64,000 nucleotides of DNA. Origin: Morinoia aosen. Taxonomy: Eukaryota > Arthropoda > Malacostraca > Amphipoda > Talitridae. The stretch is from NCBI GenBank assembly GCA_030386875.1, contig CM059562.1, positions 26,839,000 through 26,902,999 on the forward strand, read 5' to 3'. The notes under the pieces are model-generated. The model made no database searches. It saw nothing but the letters and a program-made list of their open reading frames with translations, and had not been told where the DNA came from. Below, in pieces: positions 36,930 to 50,159 of the stretch. The first letter of the stretch is position 1, and each line of letters opens with the position of its first letter. The translations under genes were made by a program, and so were the position numbers.

Positions 36930-39695
36930 CATTAAACTGATAAATTATAAAGACGCAATGCACAAAAAGCAATGTTAAACGCGGAGTAAATCTTTATAAT
37001 TTAATTTGTTATAAATAACAAAATATAAAATCGGCGCTTTGTTTATTTTGGGATAATAATTGGTACGTATTTTGACAATTCGTTTAAAAATATCAGCTAT
37101 CTGCGACCATTAGTTATTTTTTACCTTCTAAAACGTGATTTTCATAATAGTTTAGAAGTCGAGTGGGTGTTGAATGCCGCAATGCGGCCTGTTAAAAGGT
37201 AGTTTACAAATAATTGTCACGAAATTTATTCTATATCATGAACACATTTTCTTCTGCGTTTTTATATAAAGAAATTTTTTCCTTCTAATGATTAAGAAAA
37301 TTTATTTCTTTGTTTTAAGTTTCGAAAAATGTATTTCGTGGGTAATATGAAGAAATTTATTTCTTGTTTGAGTTGTATGCGGAGAAACTTGTTATTTTGT
37401 TATAGCAAAGCAGTACGAATGACCATTTACTGAAGGTATGTAGCTGCTTTTTTGAAAACTTGTAGAATCAGCCGCACCGCAGGAAAGGTTGCGAATAACG
37501 GGCGATCTGAGCAGAATGAGTAAAGCGGGGTGCATAGGAGGAACTTATTGCATGGGCATCAATGGACACAAGAGTTGGGGGCTATAATTTCAGTATGGGA
37601 TGGGGTAGATGATTTTTAAGTCAATCACAAAGCGATGTTGGAATAGGAGAATAAAAGTATGGAGTAAAGTATGTGACTACGCAGATGAATATTTGAAGTG
37701 AGCATTGTAACGGTGTAGAAGTCATGAGAAGTCAAGGAGTGAGGTTCGCTTGAGGGCGGCACATTTATTGATTATCCGCATCTAGAGGCACATATCACCA
37801 GAGTAATGGTACTCTGCGTAAAGCTGTTCGCATCAAAAATATCATGTGGGTTAAAAAGAATGTGTATTGCAGATGGATGGGAGGTACATACGCTTGTTAA
37901 ATCTATTGTTATACTAATGGCTTTATGCTGGGATCAGTGTAACATTGCTTTTTAGGTTGTTCATGAGAAGCAAAGGATCTGGCTGGTGGGCTGTCATTTT
38001 GAATATAGAAGGTGTCTCTTCTTAATCCTGTTATATTGGTTTAATCGCAAATTTTACTCTATCAGTTAAGTTTTGTATGAAAAGGAGGGGAACACAAGCC
38101 TGTGTGTGCAGTTTTATTATTATTTTTTGGAATGCTGTAAGCAAATGGTAAATTATCGTAGGGTAAAACTCGGGGGAAGCGATGAGAAATATTCTGGGGT
38201 TAATGTTGCAGCTGACTTTAAATGGTGATTAGGCTTAACATAATGCTCGCGCATTATCTTTGTTGCACACAACATTTAGGCGTTTGGTTTGAATAAAATA
38301 CTTCTTTTAAATTCCAAGGGGTTTTTCAAAAACTTGAAACAGAATTAACGGATTATTGACGGTTCCTTCGTTTTATCCGAAGTATACTTGACGAAAAATC
38401 TAGTTACCAGCCATTCAATAGTGAGAGTTATCACGTCTTGACTCCCATAGCTTAATCTGCGAAGACACACCTCAACGTCTTCAAAGAGACTTATAAAAGT
38501 GTTTGAATTTTGCAGCCAAAGTTGTACGCATAGTTAAATTCTTGAAGAGCGTTCGGCCATCCCATCTCTTAACTAAACACGACTGGATCCTAAGCTTACT
38601 AATTAATGAAGCCCAATACGTAATGTCTTTATACCTACTTCAAAGCAATGGTGATACTGTGCAATGGCTCCTACCCGTTATAACGAGCCGAATTAGAGAG
38701 CTGTGAGCAAGTCGCCCAACTAACATAAAGCTAAAAGTTCTGCCAGTATCAAGTTGTTAATTGTGATACAAACTTTCATAGAGGATCAAAATACCTCAGT
38801 CAATGAATGTATTCAAGGTTGAATTAGCACATTATTTCGCGTCTCAATAATAACTCTGCTAAATACAAATATACTGAAAGAAAAATAACGAAATGCTTCC
38901 TCTTATTATGGCACATTGATCCATTTTCAATTCATCTTACCTCACCTGAGTCCTTGAACGATAAGCTACCTCAAGTCATTTCAAACACTTGAACCAGATA
39001 TTTGCAACGGCTAAGCTTAAGATTTGACCACGAATGATTGGTTATTTTGATTATAAGCAGCATTTTTTCACGTACTAGGCAGAGTAGAAAAAATTAAGTT
39101 AGTTGTTGTGCGGCAGATTTAGAAATTTCCAAAAAATCGATACAGCGGTCTGGTAGGGCTGAAATTTTACATAGTATACTTACGTGGGGTAAGTTTTTGA
39201 TGCTAGGACATAATAAATGTACAGATATTGTACGTGAATGAGTTATTGAAAAATTTTTAAGCCACTGACTTTCATTTTCGCTCTGAATGCCGTATTTTTC
39301 AACATTTCTATGGCCTTTAGTTTTGTCGTTATTGTCAAACTCCTGACTTTTTTGCACCAGCAAGCAGCCTGTTACTTTAAAACATCGTTTCGTTTTATTG
39401 TCATCGTAAGGCTACTTCATCAATGTCAGAGAATGTCTCAGAAATGAAAAGTAAATGAAAAGCTATATCGAAGAGTACACAACGACAGAACTACTGAATT
39501 TCCCATATTTTCCGCTTTCAAAACCATATAAAAACTTTAAGTTTCACTGTTCACAATCTTTGTCTCTCAAATGCCCCGACGAACATCCATTCATTAAGTC
39601 AAACTAAATGTGCATTCAATAGCAGAATGTCGACAACAACAATCACCGTACGTTACACAATTAGCAAGTATTAGATTGTAAATCAAAATCGTCAA
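36930..39695. other. AT-rich non-coding DNA
   Basis: No gene recognised. Near 37260-37380 AAGAAATTTATTTCTT-like short palindromes recur. Bases 37490-37800 are purine-rich on the plus strand. No transposase or polymerase motifs were seen. Confidence 0.45.
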
Positions 39696-39699
39696 AGTA

Positions 39700-39939
39700 T
39701 TGAAATACTTCCACAGGACAGCATTGAGATACTTCCACAGGACAGCATTGAGATACTTCCACAGGACAGCATTGAGATACTTCCACAGGACAGCATTGAG
39801 ATACTTCCACAGGACAGCATTGAGATACTTCCACAGGACAGCATTGAGATACTTCCACAGGACAGCATTGAGATACTTTCACAGGACAGCATTGAGATAC
39901 TTCCACAGGACAGCATTGAGATACTCCGACAAGACAGCA
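39700..39939 (+). repeat. 24-bp minisatellite, ten units
   Basis: Ten head-to-tail 24-bp units in exact register. The unit contains GAGATACTTCCACAGGACAG. Units 2-7 and 9 are essentially identical, unit 1 has GAAATAC, unit 8 has CTTTC for CTTCC, and the last unit is the most diverged (CTCCGACAAGACAG). Because 24 is a multiple of 3, all frames read through as 8-residue repeats on both strands. These open frames (81-132 codons) are by-products, not genes. Confidence 0.95.
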
Positions 39940-39941
39940 TT

Positions 39942-40360
39942 CCCCGAGAAAAATTTTGTCTCAAAACCGAGACACTTATGTGTGTCATGGGCTTTGAACC
40001 ATGACCATGATACACTTGAACGTAAGTCAATTTTATTTCACATAAATATTTCACTTTATCAGACGAGTCACTGAGTACACTAATGTACATACAACATTTA
40101 AGAACGTCTGAGAATTAGAGAAAAAATTAGTGAACGTATTCGGGTTTTTAAGAGAATTAGACTCTATTCACAAAATCTAAACAGAGTTCGGTTTTCTGCA
40201 AAAATTTTTAGCAGTTTTTTTTAAACGTTTGAAACGTGAATATATATTTTAAATCTCTCAACCACTTTAATATGTGGCCAACGGAAATACTCTACTGTGT
40301 ATCAAAATATTTCGAATAACCGTTTGAGACACACAGGTGTGTCAAAAATTTCTCTCAGTG
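39942..40360. mobile_element. MITE-like block interrupting the 24-bp minisatellite (candidate)
   Basis: The left edge reads CGAGAAAAATTTTGTCTC and the right edge, reverse-complemented, reads TGAGAGAAATTTTTGACAC, an imperfect terminal inverted repeat. A second inner match (GAGACAC...GTGTGTC on both sides) extends it. The 24-bp minisatellite units resume in the same orientation at 40365. This suggests a non-autonomous element of about 415 bp inserted into, or carrying, the repeat. No transposase coding was seen. Confidence 0.4.
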
Positions 40361-40364
40361 TTAA

Positions 40365-40423
40365 TTGAGATACTTCCCCAGGAAAGCATTGAGATACTTC
40401 CACAGGAAACCATTGAGATACTA
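40365..40423 (+). repeat. 24-bp minisatellite, two and a half further units
   Basis: Units at 40365-40388, 40389-40412 and a partial one at 40413-40423 match the array at 39700-39939 (TTGAGATACTTCC, then CAGGAAA instead of CAGGACA), in the same orientation but about 425 bp away. Confidence 0.9.
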
Positions 40424-40424
40424 A

Positions 40425-41080
40425 TGCAGCCAAAAGCCTATGGTCATGTGCCAACGTAAGCGGAGCGGAAACTGTCCTCTGAAGCGTTCAATGTGTCACT
40501 GTCTTCTTTTCCTTCCTACCTGTAATTATAAGCTATCTCTAACTTAGAAAAACTTGACCAAGTGAATACATTTTCATGTTTTTCTCTGAATGTTTGGTTC
40601 AAGTATTGACATGGACGTTATAATAACCTATGCATGTTCAGCAACTTAGGATCTCTATGTTGAGGCATTTTAAAAACAAAGATTTTATATTATATTTATC
40701 AACTTCTGTGAAAATAAATCAATTTTTTCTTTTCTCTACTTCTCTATTTTTTCAAAAGTCCAGCCATCCCTGTAGTGCGAGAATACTCTTACTCGTGTAG
40801 CCTCAAATTGTTCTTCGTTAAGGGATTGATGTATAACTTCAAAAAAACAGCAAATTATGAACCGAGTATATATATATAAGACCAAAATATTTGAAATGCG
40901 CTATCGTGGTCTAGAAAAAATACTTTGATAAAATGAGGAGTCTAATCAATGTGTTGTAAAATTTATAGATTCAAGGAATGATTTACTATTGATGAAAATA
41001 TTAACTAAGCATCTAAGAGGAAATCTGGTGCTGAAGCCGCTTAGTTAGTTCGTAGTGAAACCGTTTATAGACTGAGCCGT
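40425..41080. other. Non-coding DNA
   Basis: No gene or element recognised; a short TA run is at 40867-40878. Confidence 0.5.
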
Positions 41081-41084
41081 GATA

Positions 41085-41344
41085 CACTTACCGTGCTTGA
41101 CTATGTAGCAAGGCTGTTTATGATAAATTTTATACACTCCATGCTCATAAAAATACTCTTATGTGAACGCACTCGTATATAATTTGTTTTCCTGGAAACG
41201 ATGGCTGGTACCAGACGTGTTGTACCAGCAATCATTTCTTGGAAAAGTATATACGAGTGTGTTCACATACGAGTATTTTTATGAGCATGCAGTGTATAAA
41301 ATTAATCGTAAACAGCATTGCATACAGCGAAAGACAGTAGAGTG
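41085..41344. repeat. 260-bp near-perfect inverted repeat (palindrome)
   Basis: The left arm (41085 to about 41211) and the right arm (about 41222 to 41344) are reverse complements over some 120 bp, with a loop of about 10 nt centred near 41216. Near the loop the match is GCTGGTAC/GTACCAGC. Further out, CATGCTCATAAAAATACTC on the left matches its complement on the right exactly. The outer 35 bp (TGTAGCAAGGCTGTTTATGAT) are more diverged. The structure fits a foldback or MITE insertion, or a source of long hairpin RNA. No transposase, and no clear target duplication. A 60-codon frame inside it is incidental. Confidence 0.85.
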
Positions 41345-41349
41345 AAAAA

Positions 41350-44300
41350 AATGTGCATGAAGAATAATTCCGGAGGACAATCTCACAGCCGGTCTATGAA
41401 TCTGTGCTGAACATTGTGAGTTAAAGTTTTCCTTAAATATTTGGCAGCTCTTAGAACAAGCGTATTTTTTATCTGATAATTAGGCTAGTGAAAGGAACAA
41501 AATGCTGTCCTGTAATAAAACGAGTGAACTACTGTAGATAAACTTACTATATTGGTTTAAAGCGAGGCGAAACAGACCGAATAAAACTTTTAATTAAAGT
41601 ATTTACTGATAAATTTGATAAGTTGGTTGAAGCCTTAATTCCTTACCACAACAAAGGTCTTCCTAAGAGAATAATTATTTACTGAAATCGCATTACTATG
41701 AAAGTGCATTTAGAAATGCTTCTAACGTAAAACAAACCCTAAAATACCCTAATTGCCTCACATCATCTATCATTTAAATATTTTCAAAAATAGCTACTAC
41801 ATTTAGCTTTGAAATTTGCGAAAACACATGTTCCAAATTTGCTTTAGATGGTGTCATTACGTATTCTAAGAATCATTCATTAATTTTGGTATTTAAATGA
41901 TTGAATCTCAATGAACCGTGATAGTGCATACTTTTCTTGTTCTGTAAGGTTTATGATTCAATTTATTCAGAAATTACAATTAAAATTATAATCTGAACTG
42001 TTAGAATGCTCCTTTCACCTCGCTGTACATAGCCTACCCAGCGTGCACCCACTGGCTGTGCTAATGTAAGTACAGGCGGAAGTGTGTGAAAATGCAAGTG
42101 ATCTCAAATGAATTTCTATTTTCACTAATTAAATATTAATTTATCCCACTAATTTTCCTTGTAAAAAAAGCAGTTCGTTCCCAAGATCTTGGCAAAGGAA
42201 AAGAACCATTGGCAGAGATAGACCCAACATAAACTCCACGGTGTCAGGGCGAACAAGTTCACTATCATAAGCTTGGCGTCTTCGAGGGCTGGTGGAAAGC
42301 GGCAATATCTTACTCTCATCGGAGGCTTCATCTAAATTTATCGAATGGTAAAAATAGAAAGCATTGAACATGCTTCACACAAATATTCCGCGGTGACCTA
42401 AATGATTAAAAAACTGTCGTTGAGTCACACACGTGCGTATGGTCGAGTTAAAATGGCTTAGCACGGGGCAAAAGATCTAAAAAGTCATCAAGTTGATGAG
42501 AAATGTCACTGCTCTTCTACGATCAGTCACTGAGACTAAATTGGAGTAAAAAATTTGTTGAGACACTTGGTAGAGAAGTTCTCTTGCTCAAACTTTTCCT
42601 TCTCACAAAATTTCTTGACTGAACACGCGTCACGAAAATTCGACCACCTGTCATCAAGACTCATCAAAATTGAAATATATAATTATAGAATACTTCTGAC
42701 AGTTGCGAATCATGATCAAGCTCAACGAACACTTCATTTTCAAATGTATATGGCGAACTTGAGTGCATGGCTGTAGAGGTAAAAATATTTTTGGCTGCGA
42801 CAGACGAAAATTGATCAAAATTTCCATCGCTGCGTGACTAAATATGTCATGTGATCATTGGTGTAGGCAAAATTCAAAGCTCCTTTGGAGAAAATTGAAT
42901 GTGTTTATTGCGAGGTCAATTTCGAGAGAAAATCCTTTCTAGCAGTTTTTTATTAGAACATCGCAATGTCATCAATAAAGGATACCATTTTGGGTTAGTA
43001 ATTGTGCGTACACGGGCAGGACCGTGACAGATGAACACTTACTATGACAACTCATCGAGTAGCATTATACGAGTATTTAGCTACGTCAGCACCTCTGTCT
43101 GGGTATATGGTACTAATACATATATCATCATGATGTATGCGCATAGACATATTTACTAGTTTGTACCTGAATAGTTACAACAACTTTCACGAGAACAAGG
43201 GTATGCATATTATTAGTTAAAGGAGGGAGGTGCATAATCCCCTACGTCACAACGGCTCGATGTCACTGTTATGCGGCACTTCATAACTACCACATAACGA
43301 GATTCTCGTACTATGATATAAATAATCTCGAAGGACATAGAAAACACGAGCATTCTTGAACGATACACTCTCTCGTAGAACTCAGAAACTTTTTAGATTA
43401 AATATTCGAACGAAGAATACGAAAGGAAATCGAACTGCGCTGTTTCCCCTCGGTGATAACGATACATTGTTTACGTAGCTCAGTCAGCTAGGGAAAATTT
43501 CATCAGTTGAACTTTACGGTTGCTTCTGCTTGTTGTCATACAAATTCACTGCTGCAACAGTTGTTGTTCTCGAGCAGAGGCGGGCGTTGCCAACTGAGAA
43601 ACGTGCGCTGCACAGAGCACTGACCGGGCTGTGTCGGGAGACAGCGCTGCATTTGATCGCTTAGCAAAGAGAATAGTTAGTTAGTTATATTTTGTATAAT
43701 ATAGAATGCTATCATCACAAATTTATGATACAAGATTAGTGCTGCAGGGTGAGTTCACTGTAAACTGGAATGTCGGGAGATCTGTATAGTTCAGAGAGAA
43801 CAGCAGAAATGCTGGCGATATAAGCCAGAACGCGCATTGCAGGTGAGGTTGGCATTGAATGCTACACAAGGGTGTCATAAAAACTCAGCTGTTGTGAACT
43901 ATTTGAAAGGCATTGGTTGTGAAAGTTAAAAATTGAAGAAATAAGAGACGGTGATCTTCATGTTAAGCAGATTCTGGTCCGTCCCCAGAAAAAGGAGCAA
44001 AATTTTTAAGCCTATGCTTTTTTACCTCGCGATCAAAGAACGGGAAGTCACGTGTGCGATTGTAAAGGTGGAATTCTGATCTGTAGAACGAATGCTAAGT
44101 ATTATGATTTCAAAGAAGCTCAAACCGTTCATAAGTGGACTGAGAAAACTTGCGCAATTATAGTCGAGAAATGTGTTATCGTGATGATTTCACTTCTTTC
44201 AAAGAAATTATTATATTATTAAAACGATCAAAAGATAAATATTAACTGTACATTACATTTGGCGCGTGTTGCAACGAATTTTTCCCCTCGGTATAAAAAG

Positions 44301-47300
44301 TCTTTTTATTTCTATTGCAAAGTTTTCTACACGAGCCATATTGTTCACTCACGGTAGGGCTTACATCGGTGGGGACGCACCAGCTCGGGTTACCAGTGCA
44401 AAAGTACAGTGACAGTTCAGAAGCTCATTTGCAACGTGTGCAACGTCTGGATAATTTATTTTCGTTACTTCTGTTACATTTAACATACGTGCATTTATAT
44501 TTAAAATACGTTAGACTCGTATGTGAATCTGAGTAAAAGTGATAGAAATTAAACATTGCGATACGGTGCTTATTTATAGTACATGGAGTGACAGCGATGA
44601 AATGAAATAGGGCGCATAAAACTGATCTATTTTCCCATGCTGTATGCATATGAAGACTTTGAGTGGTGCATTGAGCCACGTACGGAGAAGGGCAAACACA
44701 CGTGGCTCTTACCGAAGGATGAGACCACCGTATTCAACAGATTGCTTAACACTTGGAAAATAATAAAGTGAGTCGCGCTCTGAGTCAGTGACTAACAAAG
44801 TGATCGCTGAGTCCAGTAAAGCCTTCACTGAGTGCCATGTGCAGTACGCCTTCGCATATGGTAAATAAACAGAGAAAGCATGAATAAACAGACTCAAGAG
44901 GAATGCTATGCAGCAGAGCAGACATCTTAGGAGGAATTTCGCAATTTCAGCAGCAAAAATGGCAGGCCGGAAAGCCCATTCTCAAAACACCCTTGCAGAA
45001 CTTTGAGTCCGTGAAAAGAATGCAAACATCACTTTACGCGACTGATATACATGAATAATTTACTCCCTCTCGCAGACTACTGTTGTTCACAAATCCTGTT
45101 CGTCCATGGTAACACGGATGTTACGAACATCTCAGGATCGCGCTCTTTATAATGTAAAATCTATATATATGATCCAAACATCGGTAATCGATATCCCGAT
45201 GTGGCTGACAATATTAGAAAATCAGGCAGCAGAAATGCTTTAACAAGTGAAAACATTGGCCGTAGTGAATAATCAATTTTGGGTGAGCAGAAAAGTAATT
45301 TATTCACTACTGATACTGAAGTTATAGAAGAAACTTAATATCATTTAACAGTCCTATTCAATTTTTTGAAATTGTATTTTAGCACCATTGGTATCTCAAT
45401 TTTTTTTTTTTGCATCGCAAATCAACAATAGTTAATGGAATTGAATAATGATTGAATAATGTGTACATTTCAGGGGTAAATTCAGCGTTGCCATCGTAGA
45501 AGAACATCGCCACCTTCATCAGTTCACGATACCAGACGCTTGACGTAGCGTCACGGCCGGCGTTCGGTTTGCTCAGGCACACGCATCAACTCTCTTTGAT
45601 GGTATGAAGAGAGGGTTCACTATGATGTTCCATCAATAAGACGAAAAAGGTAAGTGGAGTAATTTTTTATGAACTTCTAAAGAATGTTACTTACTTTGTG
45701 CACGTCTTGTTGAACGCTGTATAGGGGCACAATCCTGCATTATACCCGTGCTCACACTTCTTACAGCACTTCACCACACGACTTAGCAGCGAAATAGTAA
45801 CGTTATTTTAGTCGAGCGCTTCATTTATGAGAATTTCGCAGCTATGTGACATGAACTCCTGTAACTCCAAGTTCAATTGACCGAAGCATTTCGTATTTCA
45901 ATCTTAGCCTTGGTAAAATTTGGCCCTGAATTTGACTGAGTCTAACAAAACGTTCAAATTACCTACGTTAGATTCATTTCTTGTTTCACAGTGGAATGTC
46001 TTAATCTGTTTCGTGGGAAATTTGACATCCATTTTCAAAACATCCTTGTACCGACAATCTAATTTAGCGTGAGCTGGTAAAGAACGCTTCTTACCTGCCA
46101 TTTCTTGATGACAATCAACACCCGGCATTTCAATTGAAAATCGGAGTGCACTGAACCGTTAAGGACTGTACTCAATTTTCGCGTCTCTGTAACAATCTTT
46201 CAGTACTCTGTATAACTGGCTAATTTCTCAAATGCTGAATACTTTAGAAAAATCATTGAAAGTTATTGTTTACGCAATGAATTTATGCCAGGTTTTATGT
46301 ATTTTATGTAAGCCAGTCGGTATGTTAAAACAAAACACTGTCAACCACATTAAGTAGAAAGAATTTAGATGCACCTCTCTAAACTGTCACCGTTTGTAAG
46401 TGTTATTACCACTACTACTTTAAAAAATCATACGTTGATGATGCTCCATGCAACAAAAAAGTAGTGCCTAACATAGATTTTCAATATTTTTCATTTTTTT
46501 GCATTTAGATACAAAGGCAATAATATTATTTTCAATAGATAAATTTATAACTGCATACATCACAGAATATTTCCATAACTTACAAAAAGATATTTCAATC
46601 AAGTCAATAATTCTTCATCTAAAATATAGCTGTTTATATTGGTGCTTACCTATTATAAACTCATTTTTAAAGTTTTTTGTCGCGCACGTACCGACACGTA
46701 CCATACAAACATCGATTAAATTCGTTTCTCTCGATAGGAATATCTTTCACCGCTAAAATAAAAACATTTTTACTTCTAATTTTGCCTTCTTCTTAATTAG
46801 GCTGAGTTGGAAATAATTCCTCATAAGCACAGACGCGAGCACAATAATTACTGCACACCAACTTTCGTTTCAATACATATTTAGAACAAATGTTTAATAT
46901 TTCAGATTGATACCAACTGTTGAAGTGAAATGAAAAGGTTAATATATGTTCGTAGAACGATACGGGTGTTATTTTGAGGCAATGTTTTTATCCCCAACCA
47001 TTAGTAATGTTGAATTAAAAAAGGGCTAAAAAAAACAGCTAATACCAACAAATAGACATAGTGTAGGTAAGCGACTTTCAGAACTCAGATTTTCTTAGTG
47101 ACGACTTTCCGGCCAATTACGGTATGGTAACATTTTAGATTGGAACCTATTAATCTGGTTATAGATACCTTTTGTATTTGCTTCGACCCCTGAGTCAGTT
47201 GCTTAAACTTTTGGTCCGCAAAAATTTTTCGTCAATTTCTCAAGCTCTGCTAACACCAGCCTAATAATATTCAAGTGGCTAGACTGAGCTGGCAAGTCCT

Positions 47301-48180
47301 CACGTTTAGGATACAATCTCAGCGCAAGTAAAGTATTTGTTTCTTTGGATCAACTTGCTTAATCTTCGGCTTCTGACATGCTATCTATGCCTAACATTCG
47401 CTTATATCGACAAAATTTTAAACCACTTGATATCAGAATGTAGAATGTGCATTGAAAAAGTATTGTTCAATAATTTTCTGAAAATGATAGCACTTAATTT
47501 ATCCCCTCGTGTAGTGTTTTTGACCTTGACAAACTTGTCTAGAAGCTCTACAAATTAAAGCATTGAACAAGTAATGTACTTTATGCTCAATTGCTGCACA
47601 CCTTCAATTTTATTTGTACCTGAAAATGCTAATTCAGCCATTTCTCTCCGTTCACTTTAGACATGTATATCAATTAATTTCATTCTCTTCGTCGTGTCAA
47701 AGTACTTTAACGCAATCCCTAAATATGGTCCTTTCACAGTTTTAGACGTTCTGTGTGAACTTAGCCACTGTCATTACAAGTTATTCCTTACATCTTTTTT
47801 ATGTTTAGGATATGCCCTATTATTCCCTAATTTTCCCAGATGACATACTAATTCAAACTTCGCAAATTTATTCTATCTTTTGTTGAGACGATCGAGAAAG
47901 AGTTTCTTTTTTCGTTGCAATCTGTGTTGCTGCCGCTGCATTTTATATCATAACATTAAGTATTACACATAGAACATTCCATTTAATTTGAATTCTAACT
48001 GATGACGACTTGTCCCAATCGTAACCCTCAAAAACTTAATATCTTACTAATTTCAAGCTTGAATACAAAGAACGGCTCTTTATATTTCATTCAAATAGGT
48101 ACTTAAGACGTAATTTAAACTGATGCTTCAAATTTCAGGACTTTGCTGCAGTATTTTTTTAACGAAACCCACTGACGTCT
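41350..48180. other. Non-coding DNA with isolated GC-richer patches
   Basis: No supported gene. TATAAATA at about 43317 and TATAAAAA near 44290 are possible TATA boxes without a good initiator. Bases 43555-43665 are GC-richer. Frames of 61-85 codons (for example 45904-46128 minus, 46499-46756 plus) have no recognisable domain. A minus-strand stretch near 47450-47520 translates as TRGDKLSAIIF, faintly like a reverse transcriptase motif, but its context does not support that. Confidence 0.4.
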
Positions 48181-48188
48181 TCTTTGTT

Positions 48189-48329
48189 TTATCCCTTGAA
48201 GTACCGTCGACGTCCTCTCAATTTCTCCTCGGAAGATAAACTCTGCTCGGCGCTGCTGTTGGCTCCGCTCCACTGCGGAGGCAGGGGGCAGCTTCGTTCG
48301 CTAAATTCTTCGTAAATGAGTACTGTCAT
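48189..48329 (-). CDS. 46-residue ORF in a GC-rich island (candidate sORF or terminal exon)
   Basis: Not recognised. Minus-strand ATG at 48327-48329 opens 46 codons to TAA at 48189-48191. The translation is MTVLIYEEFSERSCPLPP at the start, a Ser/Glu-rich middle (AEQSLSSEEK) and a basic aromatic end LRGRRRYFKG. The island 48190-48310 is much GC-richer than its flanks. A possible splice acceptor (TTGCTTTTGCCACATGACAG) overlaps the start, so this may instead be a last exon entered at 48322. No homolog is claimed. Confidence 0.25.
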   Translation of the reverse strand: MTVLIYEEFSERSCPLPPQWSGANSSAEQSLSSEEKLRGRRRYFKG

Positions 48330-48334
48330 GTGGC

Positions 48335-50155
48335 AAAAGCAACTTCAGAATTTACTATCAATTAACATACGAGTAATGATACCAGAAAAGAGTAACATAC
48401 GAAAAATGTTATTTATATTTTCAGGATGGTTGACTAAGTGAATGTTTAATTTAGAATTAAAAATTGAGATGATTTTGTCCTAATGAGGGCTTCATAGATG
48501 ATCCTTGGTGCTCATAAAAGGAAATACTAATTTCTTCAGGTTAAGATTATAAAATAATTTTTCATATGATGTTAACTGAGAAAATTTAATGAATAATTTT
48601 TATCAACTTTAAACCCCAACTCAGCAAAAACTAAGAGAAGCAAAGCAACGGCTGGATTCGGATTAATTGGTAACATTAATACGTTCGAGTCGTAGTTCTA
48701 CAGTTAAATCCTGTAAAAAAATTATAACTATCAAGTATTTAACGAAAACATGATAACAAGACAGTCAAGTGTGGAAAATCTTTGCAGAAAATAAAATTTT
48801 AAAAGTTTGTTTTCTCAACGATTGTGCTATTCCAGCTTAAACTAGGAGAGAAATGTGTTTGAGACGGTTTAGGATAGGAAGAGATACATGTTGCTCTCTT
48901 GCCACGATGTGATTCTTAGACCAACCGTGACGGAAACGTCTGAAAATTCATTCTCGCCAGTTGTCATGGTGTGTAAAAACATAAGAGTATAGTTAACATG
49001 AACATCGAGACATATTTTTTAGTTACTTCAGCTTGCATCTTTCGTGATTTTTGTAATGTGTGAGCAGAAAACTCGGTGCCACGATCAGGCTTGGCTTATT
49101 TCTAAACGCTACGAGCGTTCGCTGAGATGCTTTTTCTGGTCTTGCAAAACCTTTAAAACAATATAGAATAGAGGTGTTCGTAGGGGTTTAAAATATTAAC
49201 GCAACAATTGCTGACCAGACTGAACACAATTATTTCGTTCGAGAACTTTTAAACATAATGCAGGGAGTGAATTTAATTAATTTATTTCCTTAAATTACAG
49301 CTTCAGATTTCTATGAAAGCACGGAAGGCTTGGTGCAATCAGGCAACCTGGATAACATTTTAGCCACATAAAATATCTTTGATTTTTAAACGTAATTACA
49401 AAAATTTGCAAAATTCTCCCAGCAGAAGAATACAACATGAAATTTCTGGAAAAATGTCTGAAAAATTTAATATATGACATTGCGAATATTTTAGAAAAAC
49501 TATGAAAACAAATGATTGAATATTGATTATAAGAAAGTTTTAGCCTCCCTTTATCCCAACAAAGAAGTTGAAAGAGAGGTAGGATGAAGGCACCATTTAG
49601 TATGGAGTTAGGAGAACGCAGAGTCTACGCGCAAGGTGCGTAAAAACAGGAAGCTAAGAAAGAATTTTATGCAACAAAATAAAAGTTAAAGAAGAAAGTA
49701 GTAAGTGCTGAAAAACAGGACAGCAGTGAACCGAAAAAAGATGGTTCTTAACATAAAAAAAAGTTTTATTTCAGCAAAAAGCTACCTAACTCTCAACTCT
49801 GGCCCTCATAGATTTTCCCCCTGGGAGTATTAATTCCCATAGATACAATAGCTGTATCCCCTGAGGGAACCATGCAAATAAATTAAACCACATCTTAAAA
49901 CAATGAATATTTGACTATTGTGATTCTCGATTAAAATTTCTTCAGCTAACTTTGGGCAAAGCTTTTCGCCCAATTGCAGCCTTAGTTAGTGCGCGCTAGG
50001 TCTCGGGTAAAAAGGCAATCGAGCTGCCACACTCATAACGCACGTGTAAACTGCGCTGTCAGGTTTTGCGCAGTCTTTGGACCTTTGAGTTTACGTGTCT
50101 GTGAGTTCATTACCAGCTCACTAGAGCACATTGGAGAAAATGGGTGTTGATAGTT
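48335..50155. other. AT-rich non-coding DNA
   Basis: Nothing recognised except small simple-sequence runs. No frame above 61 codons. Confidence 0.5.
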
Positions 50156-50159
50156 TGCG

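Noticed and set aside
39661..40090. Repetitive 81-132 codon frames on both strands
   Set aside because: The 24-bp repeat unit is a multiple of three, so every frame without a stop in one unit stays open. This is a minisatellite effect.
47440..47530. Minus-strand translation TRGDKLSAIIF, faintly like reverse transcriptase motif B
   Set aside because: No other reverse transcriptase motif is found upstream or downstream in any frame, so chance is more likely.
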